Of a stretch of 35,850 nt of DNA, positions 1 through 15,600 are shown piece after piece. The stretch covers positions 1-35,850 of the forward strand of contig LRSR01002061.1 in the NCBI GenBank assembly GCA_001579985.1, in the 5' to 3' direction. Under the pieces are notes generated by a model. It was given only the letters and a program-made list of their open reading frames with translations. It did not search any database and was not told the DNA's origin. Source of the DNA: Hypsibius dujardini. Taxonomy: Eukaryota > Tardigrada > Eutardigrada > Parachela > Hypsibiidae. Made by a program: the position numbers and the translations under genes. How positions within the stretch are numbered: position 1 is the first letter of the stretch; the number at the start of each line of letters is the position of its first letter.

Positions 1-1
1 C

Positions 2-33
<32 letters not shown>

Positions 34-52
34 GGACAGACAGGCAGACAGG
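1..52. repeat. (CAGA)n microsatellite at left edge
   Basis: About 13 units of CAGA with a few substitutions run from the first base. The same tetranucleotide recurs at 3245-3345 and 3928-4200 (as TCTG on the plus strand) and at 4974-5155 (as CAGA). The array probably continues outside the window. Confidence 0.95.
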
Positions 53-1091
53 TTGTGATGGTTATGTGTGTGACCTATTCCACCAGCAAGTGCACTAATT
101 CTCCCCCGAGCGCTGCTCCCGGAGCGGCGGGCGCAAATCTCTCCTTATTCACCGGTGATAAGGTCCTCCTGGGGACGCAGGCATGCATATTTTACGTTCA
201 AATTGTGTTATCGTCGGGGGTATATGTATTAAAATATAATTGCTCCTCCGAGAGACGGAAGGGAAAGCCCGCACGTATTTATTACTGCGTGCCTATACAC
301 TGCCCAAGGGTAATAACCGCTTAGAGTAAAATATATTTCGGACTCAAAAAAAATTGCTACTATTACTGTTTATTATTTTTTCCTTATATATTAAATTTGT
401 TTTTTGCTTCAATTTTGCTCATTATTTTTTTATTTCGTATTTTTTCATATTATCTTTTATCATTATCATTTATTATTATCCATTAATGTTACTTATTTTT
501 TTAATTTATTTTCTTATTATATTTTATTTATTATTTTAAAAAAAACATTTCGTAGTGTTTTATATTATTCATTGTTTTATTTTTATTACTTTAAAAATTA
601 CTTATTTTTTATATTTATTGTCCCAGATGCGGCACTTTTGCATTTGACGGTAAGTACGCAAGAGCCAAAATTCTACGCAAAATGTGCATCTTTTGCATGC
701 GATAATGCTGCGCCGATTAAGTTAAAAATTGCACGCTAGCGCCGGATGATTAGCCGATTAATTTCCATATAACGAGATGGAAAATTTCTGCGAAACGCGA
801 GTTGAAAGACAAGCCATAATACACAAGCACACAGGCACACAGACTGTCCACTGCATTGCAGGGTTGTAAATATGGGGAGGAAATCATTTAGTTTGATTAG
901 ATGTGGCATTATTATATGGGACTGTGAAAGAGACCATATACACGGGATGAAAAGGTCGAGAAGGCCCATCCTGAAAGGGTTCAAAGAATGGCACTGTGGG
1001 TCGTGTACGAAATTAACCCTTTTATAGAGTCATTTCAATGGCGAGGGCCGGTAAAAAGGCCAGGCTGCGTGATCTCTCCGGTGCAATATAT
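53..1091. other. Gene-free spacer
   Basis: No supported gene. Bases 340-620 are extremely T/AT-rich, and the small open frames there (Phe/Ile/Leu/Tyr-rich) are by-products of composition. Bases 736-1090 are of mixed composition with no recognisable coding block. Confidence 0.7.
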
Positions 1092-1443
1092 GTAGAGTCT
1101 CGACTGGTTGGTGCCAGTTTTTAATAACCCCCCTACATTATGACTGCAGGGTAGCCGAGTGTGTACAGGCATAATATACGGGTGGTCTAATCATCGGATT
1201 CAAATGGTCTCAACCAGTTGATGCCAGTTTTTAACGCCCCCCGTATATTATGACTGCAGGGTAGCCGAGTGTGTACAGGCATAATATACGGGTGGGTCTA
1301 ATCATCGGATTCAAATAACCTCAACCAGTTAATGCCAGTTTTTAATGCCCCCCTCGTATATTATGACTGCAGGGTAGCCGAGTGGGTGCAGGCATAATAT
1401 ACGGGTGGGTCTAAAAATTGGCACCAAGTGGTTGAGACTCTAC
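1092..1443. mobile_element. MITE-like element with internal ~110-bp tandem units
   Basis: The ends are an imperfect 32-bp inverted repeat: 1092-1123 (beginning GTAGAGTCTCGACTGG) matches the reverse complement of 1412-1443 (ending GGTTGAGACTCTAC). Between them lie three tandem units starting near 1113, 1223 and 1334 (period 110-111 bp). Each unit has an 11-bp hairpin, CGTATATTATG paired with CATAATATACG, enclosing GGTAGCCGAGTG..AGGC; in unit 1 the arm has a substitution. No open reading frame of note lies inside. It is probably a non-autonomous element; no target-site duplication was identified. Confidence 0.65.
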
Positions 1444-2100
1444 GGTGTATGTACAAGGCGTAACTGCCATGACCATTTTGAAAGGGGGAATGTGTCTGTG
1501 GTTCCCAAACCGGAAACGAGGACATTTTCCCTTTTTCCTTCGCATAAACTATCTGTCAAACTTGATGCAGTTTGCAACACGGAATTTGAAAAATAGCGAA
1601 CGTTGAGGGCAAAATATTTTACATTTGCATTTTGGATTTTAATTAACGCATAATAATGTTAAAGTTAGTTTAATTTTTTTGAGAGAATAAACATATTAAT
1701 CTAAAAAAAATGAGTCGCTCAAATTTTTAATTTTGTTTGAGGCTTATTTTAGCCTAAACATCCATGTCCGAATTGAAATTCAGTGCTCCTCATTAAAATA
1801 AAAACAAAATGTTTGTTTTATGAACGAAGGTTAAATCTGTGATTAGAAAAACAAATTAGTTAAATAACTAGTGTCTTTAAGCAACTATTTGAATAAAATA
1901 AGCAAGTTTAGTTTTAGTTGGTATTCGTTGACTAAGCCTGGTTCGCTACTATAATTTCATCCACGGTAGTTTAGTTTTATTTTGAACCGAAAACTATTAA
2001 AACTAAAAAATTAGTCAGTGAAATTTTTAGTTAAATTATTTCTGTGTGTCTGTAAACGGAGTATGCGAATGGAGAGAGGTCCCTTCTTTGTCTATGATCC
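1444..2100. other. Gene-free AT-rich spacer
   Basis: Low-GC sequence with repeated TTTAGTTTTAGTT-type words, most evident at 1640-2040. The same kind of sequence occurs at 10,040-10,470 and 32,160-32,370, which suggests a degraded dispersed repeat family. No coding evidence. Confidence 0.5.
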
Positions 2101-2119
2101 TTCAGGCAGTACGAATAAC

Positions 2120-2490
2120 AGAATGTCTAGGTCTATGTCTGGGTTTATGTCTAGGTCTATGTCTGCATCTTTGTCTGGGCCTATGTCTAGGTCTATGTCT
2201 GGGTCTATATCTAGATCTATATCTGGGTCTATGTCTAGGTCTATGTCTGGGTCTATGTCTAGGTCTATGTCTGCATCTTTGTCTGGGTCTATGTCTAGGT
2301 CTATGTCTGGGTCTATGTCTAGGTTTATGTCTGCATCTTTGTCTGGGTCTATGTCTAGGTCTATGTCTGGGTCTATGTCTAGGTCTATGTCTGCATCTTC
2401 TTGCCTGGGCCTATGTCTAGGTCTATGTCTGGGTCTATATCTAGATCTATATCTAGATCTATGTCTAGGTCTATGTCTAGGTCTATGTCC
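2120..2490. repeat. 12-bp minisatellite with 60-bp higher-order period
   Basis: The array is built from 12-bp units alternating GTCTATGTCTGG and GTCTATGTCTAG. The variant GTCTGCATCT appears at 2161, 2269, 2329 and 2389, that is 108, 60 and 60 bp apart, so blocks of five units have been copied as a whole. Because 12 is divisible by 3, several frames on both strands stay open through it. The plus frame reads as Ser-Met/Arg/Gly repeats and the minus frame as Asp-Ile/Arg-His repeats. I treat these as repeat artefacts and not as genes. Confidence 0.9.
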
Positions 2491-3244
2491 ATCCTCTTGC
2501 GCTTCCATCTGCCTTTACTCCAGAAAGATCCCCTACAAAGTCCCCAATAGCTTTCATTCTTGACGCATCTACAGTGTAATTGAAAATTCTCATTTCAAAT
2601 CATGGAAATTTAGTCCGCCAAACAGCAGCAGTCATCCACACCCCACTCCCATCTTGTTAGCGCTGGAAAAAGGATAGGTGCCTGTCGCGTTTGTGACATC
2701 AGTCTCTCTCCCCCCACGTCCCCTGACAATCAAGCCATCCCATTTCTTTTCTGCCAACACATCACAAACTTCGTTTAGCCCGGACTAAACTTTCCTTTCC
2801 GTGTCCTTGTTAAATTTTCTCTAAAATGCACTTTGCTGACATATGCTGACTCGAGAGGAAGAGGATATCCTTTGCTCGACCGTGTTCTGTGTATACTGTA
2901 TATATGCAATGGACACGCATGACATGCCCAGGCAAACAGACAACGACAAGGCAGACAGACACGACAGGCAGACACTGATCAAAGAATGACATTAACTTTA
3001 GACCTGCGTTAATTTACTCCCGCGCGTTGCGTTCCCCATGGAGGGACCGTCCCGTTGACAGTCCGAAGATTGAATTACACGGACCATCTCTTTTCACGTC
3101 TCCAGTGTCTCTGTCCCCCATGTCCCCAACTGGGATGGGAACTCTTGGAATTTTCTAGTAAAAATGCAAACACAATTCGACTCAGCATGAAAACTAGAAA
3201 GCACGAATCGAAAATCGGAAATCTGTCAGTCTGTCTTTTCATTC
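2491..3244. other. Gene-free spacer
   Basis: Unique-looking sequence between the minisatellite and the next tetranucleotide array. No exon-like block with splice sites and recognisable protein was found on either strand. Confidence 0.6.
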
Positions 3245-3316
<72 letters not shown>

Positions 3317-3390
3317 GCTTTTTGGCCTGTCTGTCTGCTTTTCTGCCTGTATCTTGGCTGGTTTGTTGGTCTGTCTGTCTGTCAATATAT
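3245..3390. repeat. (TCTG)n microsatellite
   Basis: TCTG units on the plus strand, pure up to about 3318 and then interrupted. It lies about 240 bp beyond the GALT stop codon, in the 3' flank or a long 3' UTR of that gene, where the transcript would read CAGA. Confidence 0.95.
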
Positions 3391-3628
3391 CTGTTTGCCT
3401 ATCCCTTGTCTGCCGATTCTGTCCCAACGTATCTGTTCCAAGGGCGACGGGAAGTTTTGCAATTTCAACAGTGAAAAGATAATCGCCATTCAACTTGGTG
3501 TGACGACATGAAGGAAAAATCGAAAAGAAAAGGATAAAGGACGTGGAACGATTCTAATATTCGAAAAGGGGTAGGCTTGCATCACCGAGTAATTATGGAA
3601 GGCAAGAAAAACATAGTTTCGGAGAGAA

Positions 3629-7001
<3,373 letters not shown>

Positions 7002-7104
7002 TGTGTGAGCCAGGAGGAGGAGTGAGAAATGACTGATTAATCGCAAAAACTAACGTAGCAAAACAGCCAGAACAGCTGATCCGCTACGCTGAGTCTGATA
7101 ACTG

Positions 7105-7256
7105 GTACTGTATTGCCGCGATAGATAGCGACAGCGTACGAGCTGTGGAACGTTTAATCGGCCACGCGGCGCTTGTGCTGTGTGTAGGGTGCACAGAGCC
7201 CGTGCACACGTTCCATTCCGAAACGACTGTCGCTATCTATCGCTGAATTACAGTAC
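7105..7256. repeat. Foldback element upstream of GALT
   Basis: Left arm 7105-7153 and right arm 7209-7256 pair imperfectly. The shared core GCGATAGATAGCGACAG is perfect apart from orientation, and both outer ends carry GTACTGTA. The element lies about 100 bp upstream of the GALT start codon, so it may overlap the promoter or 5' UTR. Confidence 0.75.
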
Positions 7257-9637
7257 TACACACATGATCAGAATACCTGGCAGACAGAGTCAAAGCCATG
7301 GAACTCGTTCTTCGTATTAATTCCATGTACTGAGAGAGTCAAGTGGCTTGAGTCAGTCGACCAAGCATTCCGACCACGAGTGCAGATCTGACATCTTTGA
7401 ATTAACACTGCACCGCACGGCCAACCATTTTACGGGGAGTTTGCCTGATTATTCTTAAGTGGTGAGTAACCCACTTCGAATGATTCCCCGATCAACTTAC
7501 AAATCACGTGTCACAAGAAGGCATGGACCAAAGATTGCTCATTGAAGATTAAACTTGAGTAAAATGAGGCGAACAATGAAAAATGAAAAAGTTATTATTT
7601 GGTGGATGGAAGTTCGTTTTAAATGAAAGTTCGCGGGAGACTCAGTATTTGAAATGGACATGCTCATTTAGGCAAAATCCCTGTTCCGTACAAGTACACC
7701 GTGTGGAGCCGCACGAGACAAAACTCACGTTCGTTTGTTCTCCGTTAGTCTTCTTCCGCTCCGCTCCGCTTCCGTCCCGCCGAAATCGGGCATCGCTACT
7801 AGTACTGCAAGCAGAGCCTCTTTTAGCGTATAACCTCAAACAAAATGTGTAAACCTCAAACAAGTTGTGTAAACCTCAAAAGCTCGAAGTTTACATAATT
7901 TTTCGAATTTCGCCTGAGCTCCTCATAGAAATATAAGCAAGATTGTGAGCTTTTAATTAAATTAAAAATCAGCACGTGATCAAAAGCTGATTTTACATTA
8001 AATCAGATGTGATTTGATTTCAAATAAAATCTCAATTTCCGGAATTTTAAATCGAATTGGAATAACCATTGCTGTTGATTTACCGTTGTTTTATATGTTT
8101 TAATTCCTTTTTTAAATTAAAAGATCAATGCGTAGCCATGCGTAATTTTTGTCTTAAGCTATAAATCCTTTAATTAAAAGTAAAAATGTTCATTTTGGTA
8201 TATCCTTAAATCTACATTTACTATGGAAATTCATTACAAAAATAGCAATTTAGCAGTCTCCAGTTGTATTCGGCTCTTGTAATGTATTTAATCGCGAAAA
8301 TCAAATCTCGGACTATTTTATTTTAACTGCCAATTTAGAGGCACAAATTATGAGGTCCATCGAATTTTAAATCCCATTATTTCCCTTTTGTGAGAAGTTT
8401 GCCCCGTTTTGGTAGACTTCACTAACAAGCAGCTAGACTAAACCAGTTAGACTAAGAGATTGCATCAAATGACGAAAAGGCACATTTGATTTGATTTTGA
8501 AAGTTTTTTATCATTTAAATTTTATCATTTAATTTTGATTTTGACTTGAAGAGACTTTGAAAAAATTAAATTTTTTATTGCTTTAGCACGTTTTTTTTAT
8601 CGCTATCTCTTCTCTAATGCTATCACTAACATTATTCGACAAATTAGGTTCATACAGTGTAAATTGAATTCCTTGTCACTACTTTTTGTCTAATAAAACA
8701 GAAAAACAGAAATGGTCGTTCAAATGACTAATTAGTCAGTACATTTTTAATTTTCGTTCAATTTGATTTTCGTACTTTTTTAATTTACGACACATATGCT
8801 TCGCAGTTAGCAGTTACAGTATGCATTTCAAAGTTTGATGTTTTATCGGCATTTCAAAAAGCAGTCTCACGCATTTTACTCAGTTTTACGTGGCAATCCT
8901 TTCTAGATTCGCCATATTGGTAGTTTAAAGTCCGACAATGAATTTCCATGTCTGATCCGGGGTTTGTTCATCAGTTTAGGACTAAATGTCCAATCAAACT
9001 GATGAAAAAGTATGAATTTACGGAGTCTTGGGAGAAACAATTGGCCAAAATCAAATCAAAATCAAATCAAGTGAATTTCAAATAAAAATCAAATCAAGTG
9101 AATTTCAAATAAAAAACGAACTCAATTTGATTTGATTTGACATTAGACATTTAACATTCGACATTTGATGCCATCCCTGATGATGAGACTATACGAGCTG
9201 CTCGACTTTCCCTCAACGACAAAAGTTTTGTTGTTTATTATTGATTAGTGAAGTACAGTATATACTAACTGAGATCGCAACAAATCGCAACATCCCACAC
9301 AATCATCGTACCAGCATACTAAATATCCATACAGAAACGTTTACAATCTTTAATTTCTCTGAGCGCGGAACCTTTCGCCGGAAGCTCCGTTCGAAACATC
9401 CACGCACCACGCGAACCTCTCAGAACTCCACAACTCGACGGATTATTTTTCCTGAATTTTCTCCAGTCGGCTTTTATCATTATCCAGGGGCAAGGCTACA
9501 GTGGAACGTCACCCCAAAAACCGGCACAGTATTGTACAGCTTTCTCCCGAGCGTTTTATTTTTTTATTTATTATAGGAATTCATTTATTTTTAGACGGAT
9601 TATTCGTCGACAAGGTCTCGCATTATTCCAAAAAAAA
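7257..9637. other. Spacer between GALT and receptor A, transposon-like debris
   Basis: No supported gene. Bases 7831-7880 hold a short tandem repeat of the word GTAAACCTCAAACAA. Bases 7900-9178 are AT-rich with many TTGATTTGATTT words and end with TGCCATCCCT at 9169-9178, a terminal-like motif also seen at 10466-10475 and, inverted, at 19711-19720. Bases 9180-9637 should hold the promoter and 5' UTR of receptor A; no clear TATA box was identified. Confidence 0.55.
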
Positions 9638-12600
9638 ATGTACACCTCGCGATCGACTTTTATTTTTGCTCTGCTGACCATCAATTTATTCGCCTCTTTG
9701 CCGAGAACCTCTACTCTGGTTACCGGCCCTGCAGTGACGTCACGGACCCAGCCGGTCGAGGTCGCCATTCTTGTTTTTGGACGGACAACGCAAGTGCGGA
9801 GTCTGGCTTCGTTGTCCTACGCTGAGCCGGCGATAAAGTTGGCGGTGGATAAAGTTTCCGAGATCTACAATGGGACTTTCAAATTTATCTACACTCTGAC
9901 TACGGCGCATAGTTGTTTGGTCACTGCTAATATGTCTGCGGAGATTTTGGCCGAGTGGTACTACCGCCTCTGGGCTCCTGGACGGGTCATGGTGCTGGTC
10001 ACACCCGGTGATCCTACTTCCGGTAATTCAATTTTTTTATTCAACCAACTTAACTAATTTTCAAATAAATTAGTTTTTCTATTCAACTAGTTAGTTTTAT
10101 CTTTTTTTCTTAGTTATCTTAGTTATAATTTTCAAATAAATTAGTTTTTCTATTCAAATATTTAGTTTTTCATTCAACCAATTGCTCAGTAATTTTGGTC
10201 TACCGATTCTTTATTATCTTAGTTAAGAATTTTATTTTATAATCAAATTAATTCACAAATATTAATTATTTGATTTGATACGCGTTCTCTATTTAAATAT
10301 TTCGTAAGTAGAAATTTCTGAACGTAAACTCAAATTGTGAAAAAAGTTTCAAACTAATATTCTGACTTAAAATCAATTTTGGTTTTGCTATTTTTCATAA
10401 GTGTGAGGATTTAAATCAAAGCGTTTAGTTTAGTTGTAGCTCAAGTTTTTAGTCTAGTCAAGTTTTGCCATCCCTCGCCACACCCTTACAGCATTTTCAT
10501 ATTTAACAACCGAAGCTATTGGGAAGTGTGTCGCCGGCTCAACGCACCTTCCCCTCGATTTTACCGCGCATTATTGAATGGAACGATTAAATTTGTCATC
10601 GGAGGTATAAGTATGCATTATTAGCTCGCACGAGTAGCAGCACACAATTGTAAAGGGCTTTACAAATTTATAATTTAGATAATATGAGGCCGGAATAGGA
10701 AGTTCTGCCAGCCTGACCTTTGCTTGAAAAAAAATCATACCATGAATTAACCACAGTAATTTAATTGCTTTGGGGTTCATTTGATCTGCATTAAATTCTG
10801 TACAGCTGATGAATTGCAGCGTAGTGCAGTAGTAAGAAACTCTTAAATTGTTTTACAATAGTAAGAAATTCTTAAATTTTTTTACAGTAGTAAGAAATTC
10901 TTGAAATTTCTTACAATAATAAGAAATTCTTGAAATTTCTTACAGTAATAGCCCTACCAATTACCCATCACTCGTTTCAAGAATTGTATGTCATGTGTTA
11001 TGTTGCTGGGATTTCCGGAGATTTCCTATTCAGGCCAGGTGCCGCAGGAAGTGATTGGACTTTCGATTGTAATGGTTTTCCACTGAATTGTGTCAATCAT
11101 GATTCTTGTGACGGTAATTTTATAGTTTTGACGTTGAGCAATGCCTCGACGTCTTACCTGCACTCGCACGTAAGAGGTTGTGTGAAGCGCTTTGGTGCAA
11201 GAAATGCATAAACAGAGATTATATTTCATAAAGATAGCTCCATTTTTTCGTAGAAGTTCTCACTGTCGCAGGATATTTAGTTATGTCCTAATATATTACT
11301 GTCATCCAAGAGCAAAGATAAACGTAACGTCATCTCCAGTCATGTCTATTTGTATGCAGAAATTGTTTTCCAGGAAAGGCTGATGCAAATGTACCAAATC
11401 CAAAAAGGAATCTGATAATCATCGCCTGGTTAATCCTTAATCTCAAAACGGTTTAGCTCTAACTCGGCCATGAGAATTAAATTAAATCAAACTGTGAAAG
11501 CTAAAATTATTCAACTCCTAGATATTTTCGTTAACCCATTGTGGAATATTAGTACTGCCTTTTTACTTATAAATACTCAAAACTCTAAAGTAGAAAACTA
11601 AATTGTTTTAAATCGTTACAGGTTAATTGATATATTTATATTATTATATTGTTATCATAATCTATCACTATTCTAGTTATAATTTAAATTCATATTAAAT
11701 TCATAGCTTAATAAACTGCTACAGAATGTTGGACAGACGCACAAACGGTCTACCGGCTAGCGGCAAGTTGGAACACCCTCATCATGAATACGTAAGTGTA
11801 GATGAAAAGTTATTTATCTGGCCTTGATAAACACATTTATAACGTAACATTTTGTCATCTGTATTTTTAGCGGAGGTGGTGTGGACCTTGTCGGCAAACG
11901 CTCGCTCCTCCCGACGACTTTCAGCACGGCTTCCGCCAATATGCCGTCATTTGCAGCGGTCGCTTTAAATCTCATTAAGCTCTATAAATGGTCCTCGGTC
12001 TTCATCGTGCATGACGTCAGCGCGAACGTCGCCCTGGCAAATAAAGCTGCAGCGACGCAAGTCTTCACGGCTCTCCAAACGGGCGCTTACGGGCGTGTCG
12101 ATTCGGTCTTGAGGAACATCAATTCCTCGGGATTTGTAGACTACCACGCCCTGCTGACTGATTTTCGGAGCATCAGCCGAAGTAAGCAGCTTTTACACTG
12201 ACCCGAAAAATTATAATCAGCTTCAAGGTTTTGCGAAATTTTAAAGGGGTCGCTGATGTGGATTTTTTTTCGGGTTTTCTTACAGTCCTATTCTATTATG
12301 GTCGACCTGTGCAGCTCAGGGAGCTATTGGTAAGGACTTTGATAAATTGCTTGCAAGACGAAAATGCCCGTGTTTTTGTTTCGAAATGAAGAGCGCCTTT
12401 GTGTCCGTTATCCACATCTCCCTTTTTACTTTCGTCTGCTCAATTCGGGCTGCCAAAGACGTTTTGTAAATTTAAAGATTGTCTGATGGTTCTCACTTTA
12501 ATCATCCATCCGCTAAAATGAATTAGGGCTTGACTGAATTTTTCATCGACTCAAGTTGGCCATCAAATGAAAGATTTCATACTTGATTTGATAAAAAAAA

Positions 12601-15600
12601 ACATTTAAGGGCGTCTAGAAACGACTCAGCGAAATTGTTTCAAAATACATGTTTTTTGGCATTTGGCGACATAGCCGTTGAACATACATTGTCCTCATTG
12701 AACTAGGAAAACAATCTTGTAATGGAAATTTGTAGATGATTAATGTTGCAACTTCTCCAGGCAAAATTTGATGACGCGACGTTTTGCAGAAAACATCGGG
12801 ATAAATTTTCAGTTACTCAACTGAATCGCTAGTCCAAACACTGAGGAGTGAAAAAGATGTTCCATCACGCTTGTCTGAATTGAATAATTAAGAAAACCTA
12901 TGTCTTGCTTGTCGGTCAAAGATTGAATTAAGATGTCTAGGCGAGACCATGGACCTTTGCTTAACTTGGGAGTTATCCAAGTGCCGAATTCACAATCACT
13001 TGGACATTCTTTTTTATTAAGAGCTATTGAAGTGATGAATATAAACAATTACGTCCCCGCCATAGACAAGCGAATTTATTTTGGTTGGAAACAGTCCGAC
13101 TCCATTTACCACTGGGTCTAATCAATTGATTGCTTGATCTAAAGCATTTGCTTTCCTTTGGTTGACTGTTGATTGATAGTTGACTGTGGTAACGTTGCCA
13201 ACTTTGACATTCCGCCAAAAATAAATTCGCCTGTCTATGGTGGTGAAATATGTTTTTATATTCATCACTGAATTAATTCTCAATAAATAAGACATGCCCG
13301 AGTGATTCTGAATTTTGAATTAGAACAACTCCCCAAGTAAGAAGACGAGCAAGGTGACTGCGAACTTTATTGCAATTGACTGTGTTCGAAAAACATCTCT
13401 CTCTCTTTCTTTCTCTCTCTGGGAAATTTAATAAAAATGGCCTTGCAGAGCGGATTGCAGTTGCTGAGGACTTTTTTTAATAATTTCAATTGCAAAGGCA
13501 CGCGCGCGATGTCTGGACACGTGTGAATTACAATACGCACATGACTGACGAGTATTTGCATTGAGAAGAAAGGCGCTTAAACTTCCTAATCAAATATAGA
13601 TGTGTGGTGCGTCAGCAGATTATTATTTTAGATTTATTAACATTTTAGCACCAAGTTGTCTGCGTCTGCTTGGCTACCTCAGAGAAACCGAAAAAGTGCA
13701 TGACCTACTTTAAGGATAAAGCCATTTAGATTGCCCGTGATGCGGCATTTACATCCGCCCATATTTCTTGGAATGGGGATCACAATGTTTTATATCCTGA
13801 CTGCCACGTACTTCGGTGTTCACCACGTTTACCACGTTGTATACTTTCACAGATTACAGCGTCTTCATTAAAGATGACAAATGGTGACTTTGTAAGTACA
13901 GGATTTGATGATTTTTGCCACTAGCCCTCTCAAAATTCAATTTGAAATCGATTGGCATTGGTAGAATCATTATTTTGGTTAAGAGGAGGCGGGGATGTGC
14001 ATCATTTCTGCAATATCACTCATAATGTTCCTGTCAATCCTAAGAATGACTTGTAGCTTCACCCCCTCACATCCAAAAGGAATTCTACTGACCCCAATCG
14101 CTTTTAAATTGAACTTTGAGAGAGGCACTGTCACAAATCATGAAACGAAATTCCTTCTAAAAATCGACGTTTTTACAGTCAAAATCCGGGGAACTGGAAT
14201 CTTCCATTGTTTTCCCAACCTTGAAATTGTGCCAAAAACAGTTATTGGGACAAAAACGGTGAAATAAATTTCGAAAATACTAAAAATAAAACATAAAGTG
14301 GATTCGATTTGAATTCGGCTTTTGAAATACTTCCAAGTAAGCAATGTACATGTAGTCTCTCTAATTAGGTTTACATCGGCCTGCAAAGTATGAAAGCGCC
14401 CTCACTGTACGGCAACTTTACGTGGCGTTATGGAGAAGATGATGACGAGGTTGGTGGCTCATAGAAACACACACCACGAGAAAATTGTATTTCGAAGTGA
14501 CCACACCTTTTTTAGATTGTTCAAGCCGCTTACCGGTCGGTATTGATGATTGAACCGCTCTCCGCGACCATCCCAGACGGTAAGAAATCGGCGAACCAGT
14601 ACCTGTTGGATCAACTGGAACTGGCATTCCCGCGTGAATCTGCCTTGCGTCATAATCTTATCTACACCAACGCGAAGGACCTGCTCCCTATACTGCTGGG
14701 CAGCTACACGACAATTCTCATGATATGCCAAGTTCGTACATTTATGGATAGTGCGGATACAAATCTGTGACGAGGTTACTTTGTGGGTCGTTGTTCGGGT
14801 TTTGGCATGCCGTAACGGACAAAGCGAAATTTCAAATTGTTCAAATTCCACTCTGGCGCTATTCTAAAGATTTAAAGTCATATTTGAAGTTAAATTATTG
14901 TACAAAAATTTATAAATGAATGACTGATAAAATTTGGTACTCTTTGGCATAGTTGTTGTTTTCAATAAAGGGGTCAACAGCGCATTGGAAAAACAAAAGA
15001 AGTCAGATGTCCCACAAGGCTTACCAAAACCCAAACAGCGACCCACAGAGTAACCTCGGCACAGCTTTGCATCAGATTTCTTTGGATGGGATGGGAGGAA
15101 CCACCCAGTAGACTCTGCAAACATCGTCCGCGTCCGCAGATTAATATTTGTGTCATTTTTTTAAATGTAAAGACAAAGATTCAGGTAAAAGATAAGACCA
15201 AGCTCCACCTCCAAAAATACATAATATAGAATCCCTGAGCACTCAAATAAGGCGATGATTTAATAGTTCAAATTGTCGAGCGGACAGAAATAAATCAGTT
15301 TGCTTCTGTAGTAACTCTAGCATTCGTTCATCTATGCACAAAGCTCTGCTTTAAATCGACTTGAAAAAGACGCTCGAAGCCAGTAGTTGAACAATTTATT
15401 CCTCAAAAATGTGTCTCAAGCAATTCAATTTACGCGCTACTACGGTAGAAAAATGTGTACTTGCAGCCGGTTTAATGTCTGTTTAGTTCAACAAATTTGG
15501 CTTTTGATTATCTTCCTTGATTATTTTCCTACACTGCAGGTGCTGCTGGAAACATGGCAGGACGGGAATGACCTCACCAACGGCAGCTATCTCGCGACGC

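Noticed and set aside
354-739. Phe/Ile/Tyr-rich ORFs resembling membrane proteins
   Set aside because: Pure consequence of T-rich low-complexity DNA.
1140-1210. Possible functional tRNA gene from the A-box-like sequence
   Set aside because: Acceptor and T stems do not pair, and the sequence is repeated in tandem inside a TIR element.
2018-2563. Open frame of 181 codons with Ser-Met-Ser-Arg repeats, and the antisense Asp-Ile repeat frame
   Set aside because: Open only because the minisatellite period is a multiple of three; no start context, no conserved flanks, frames open in parallel on both strands.
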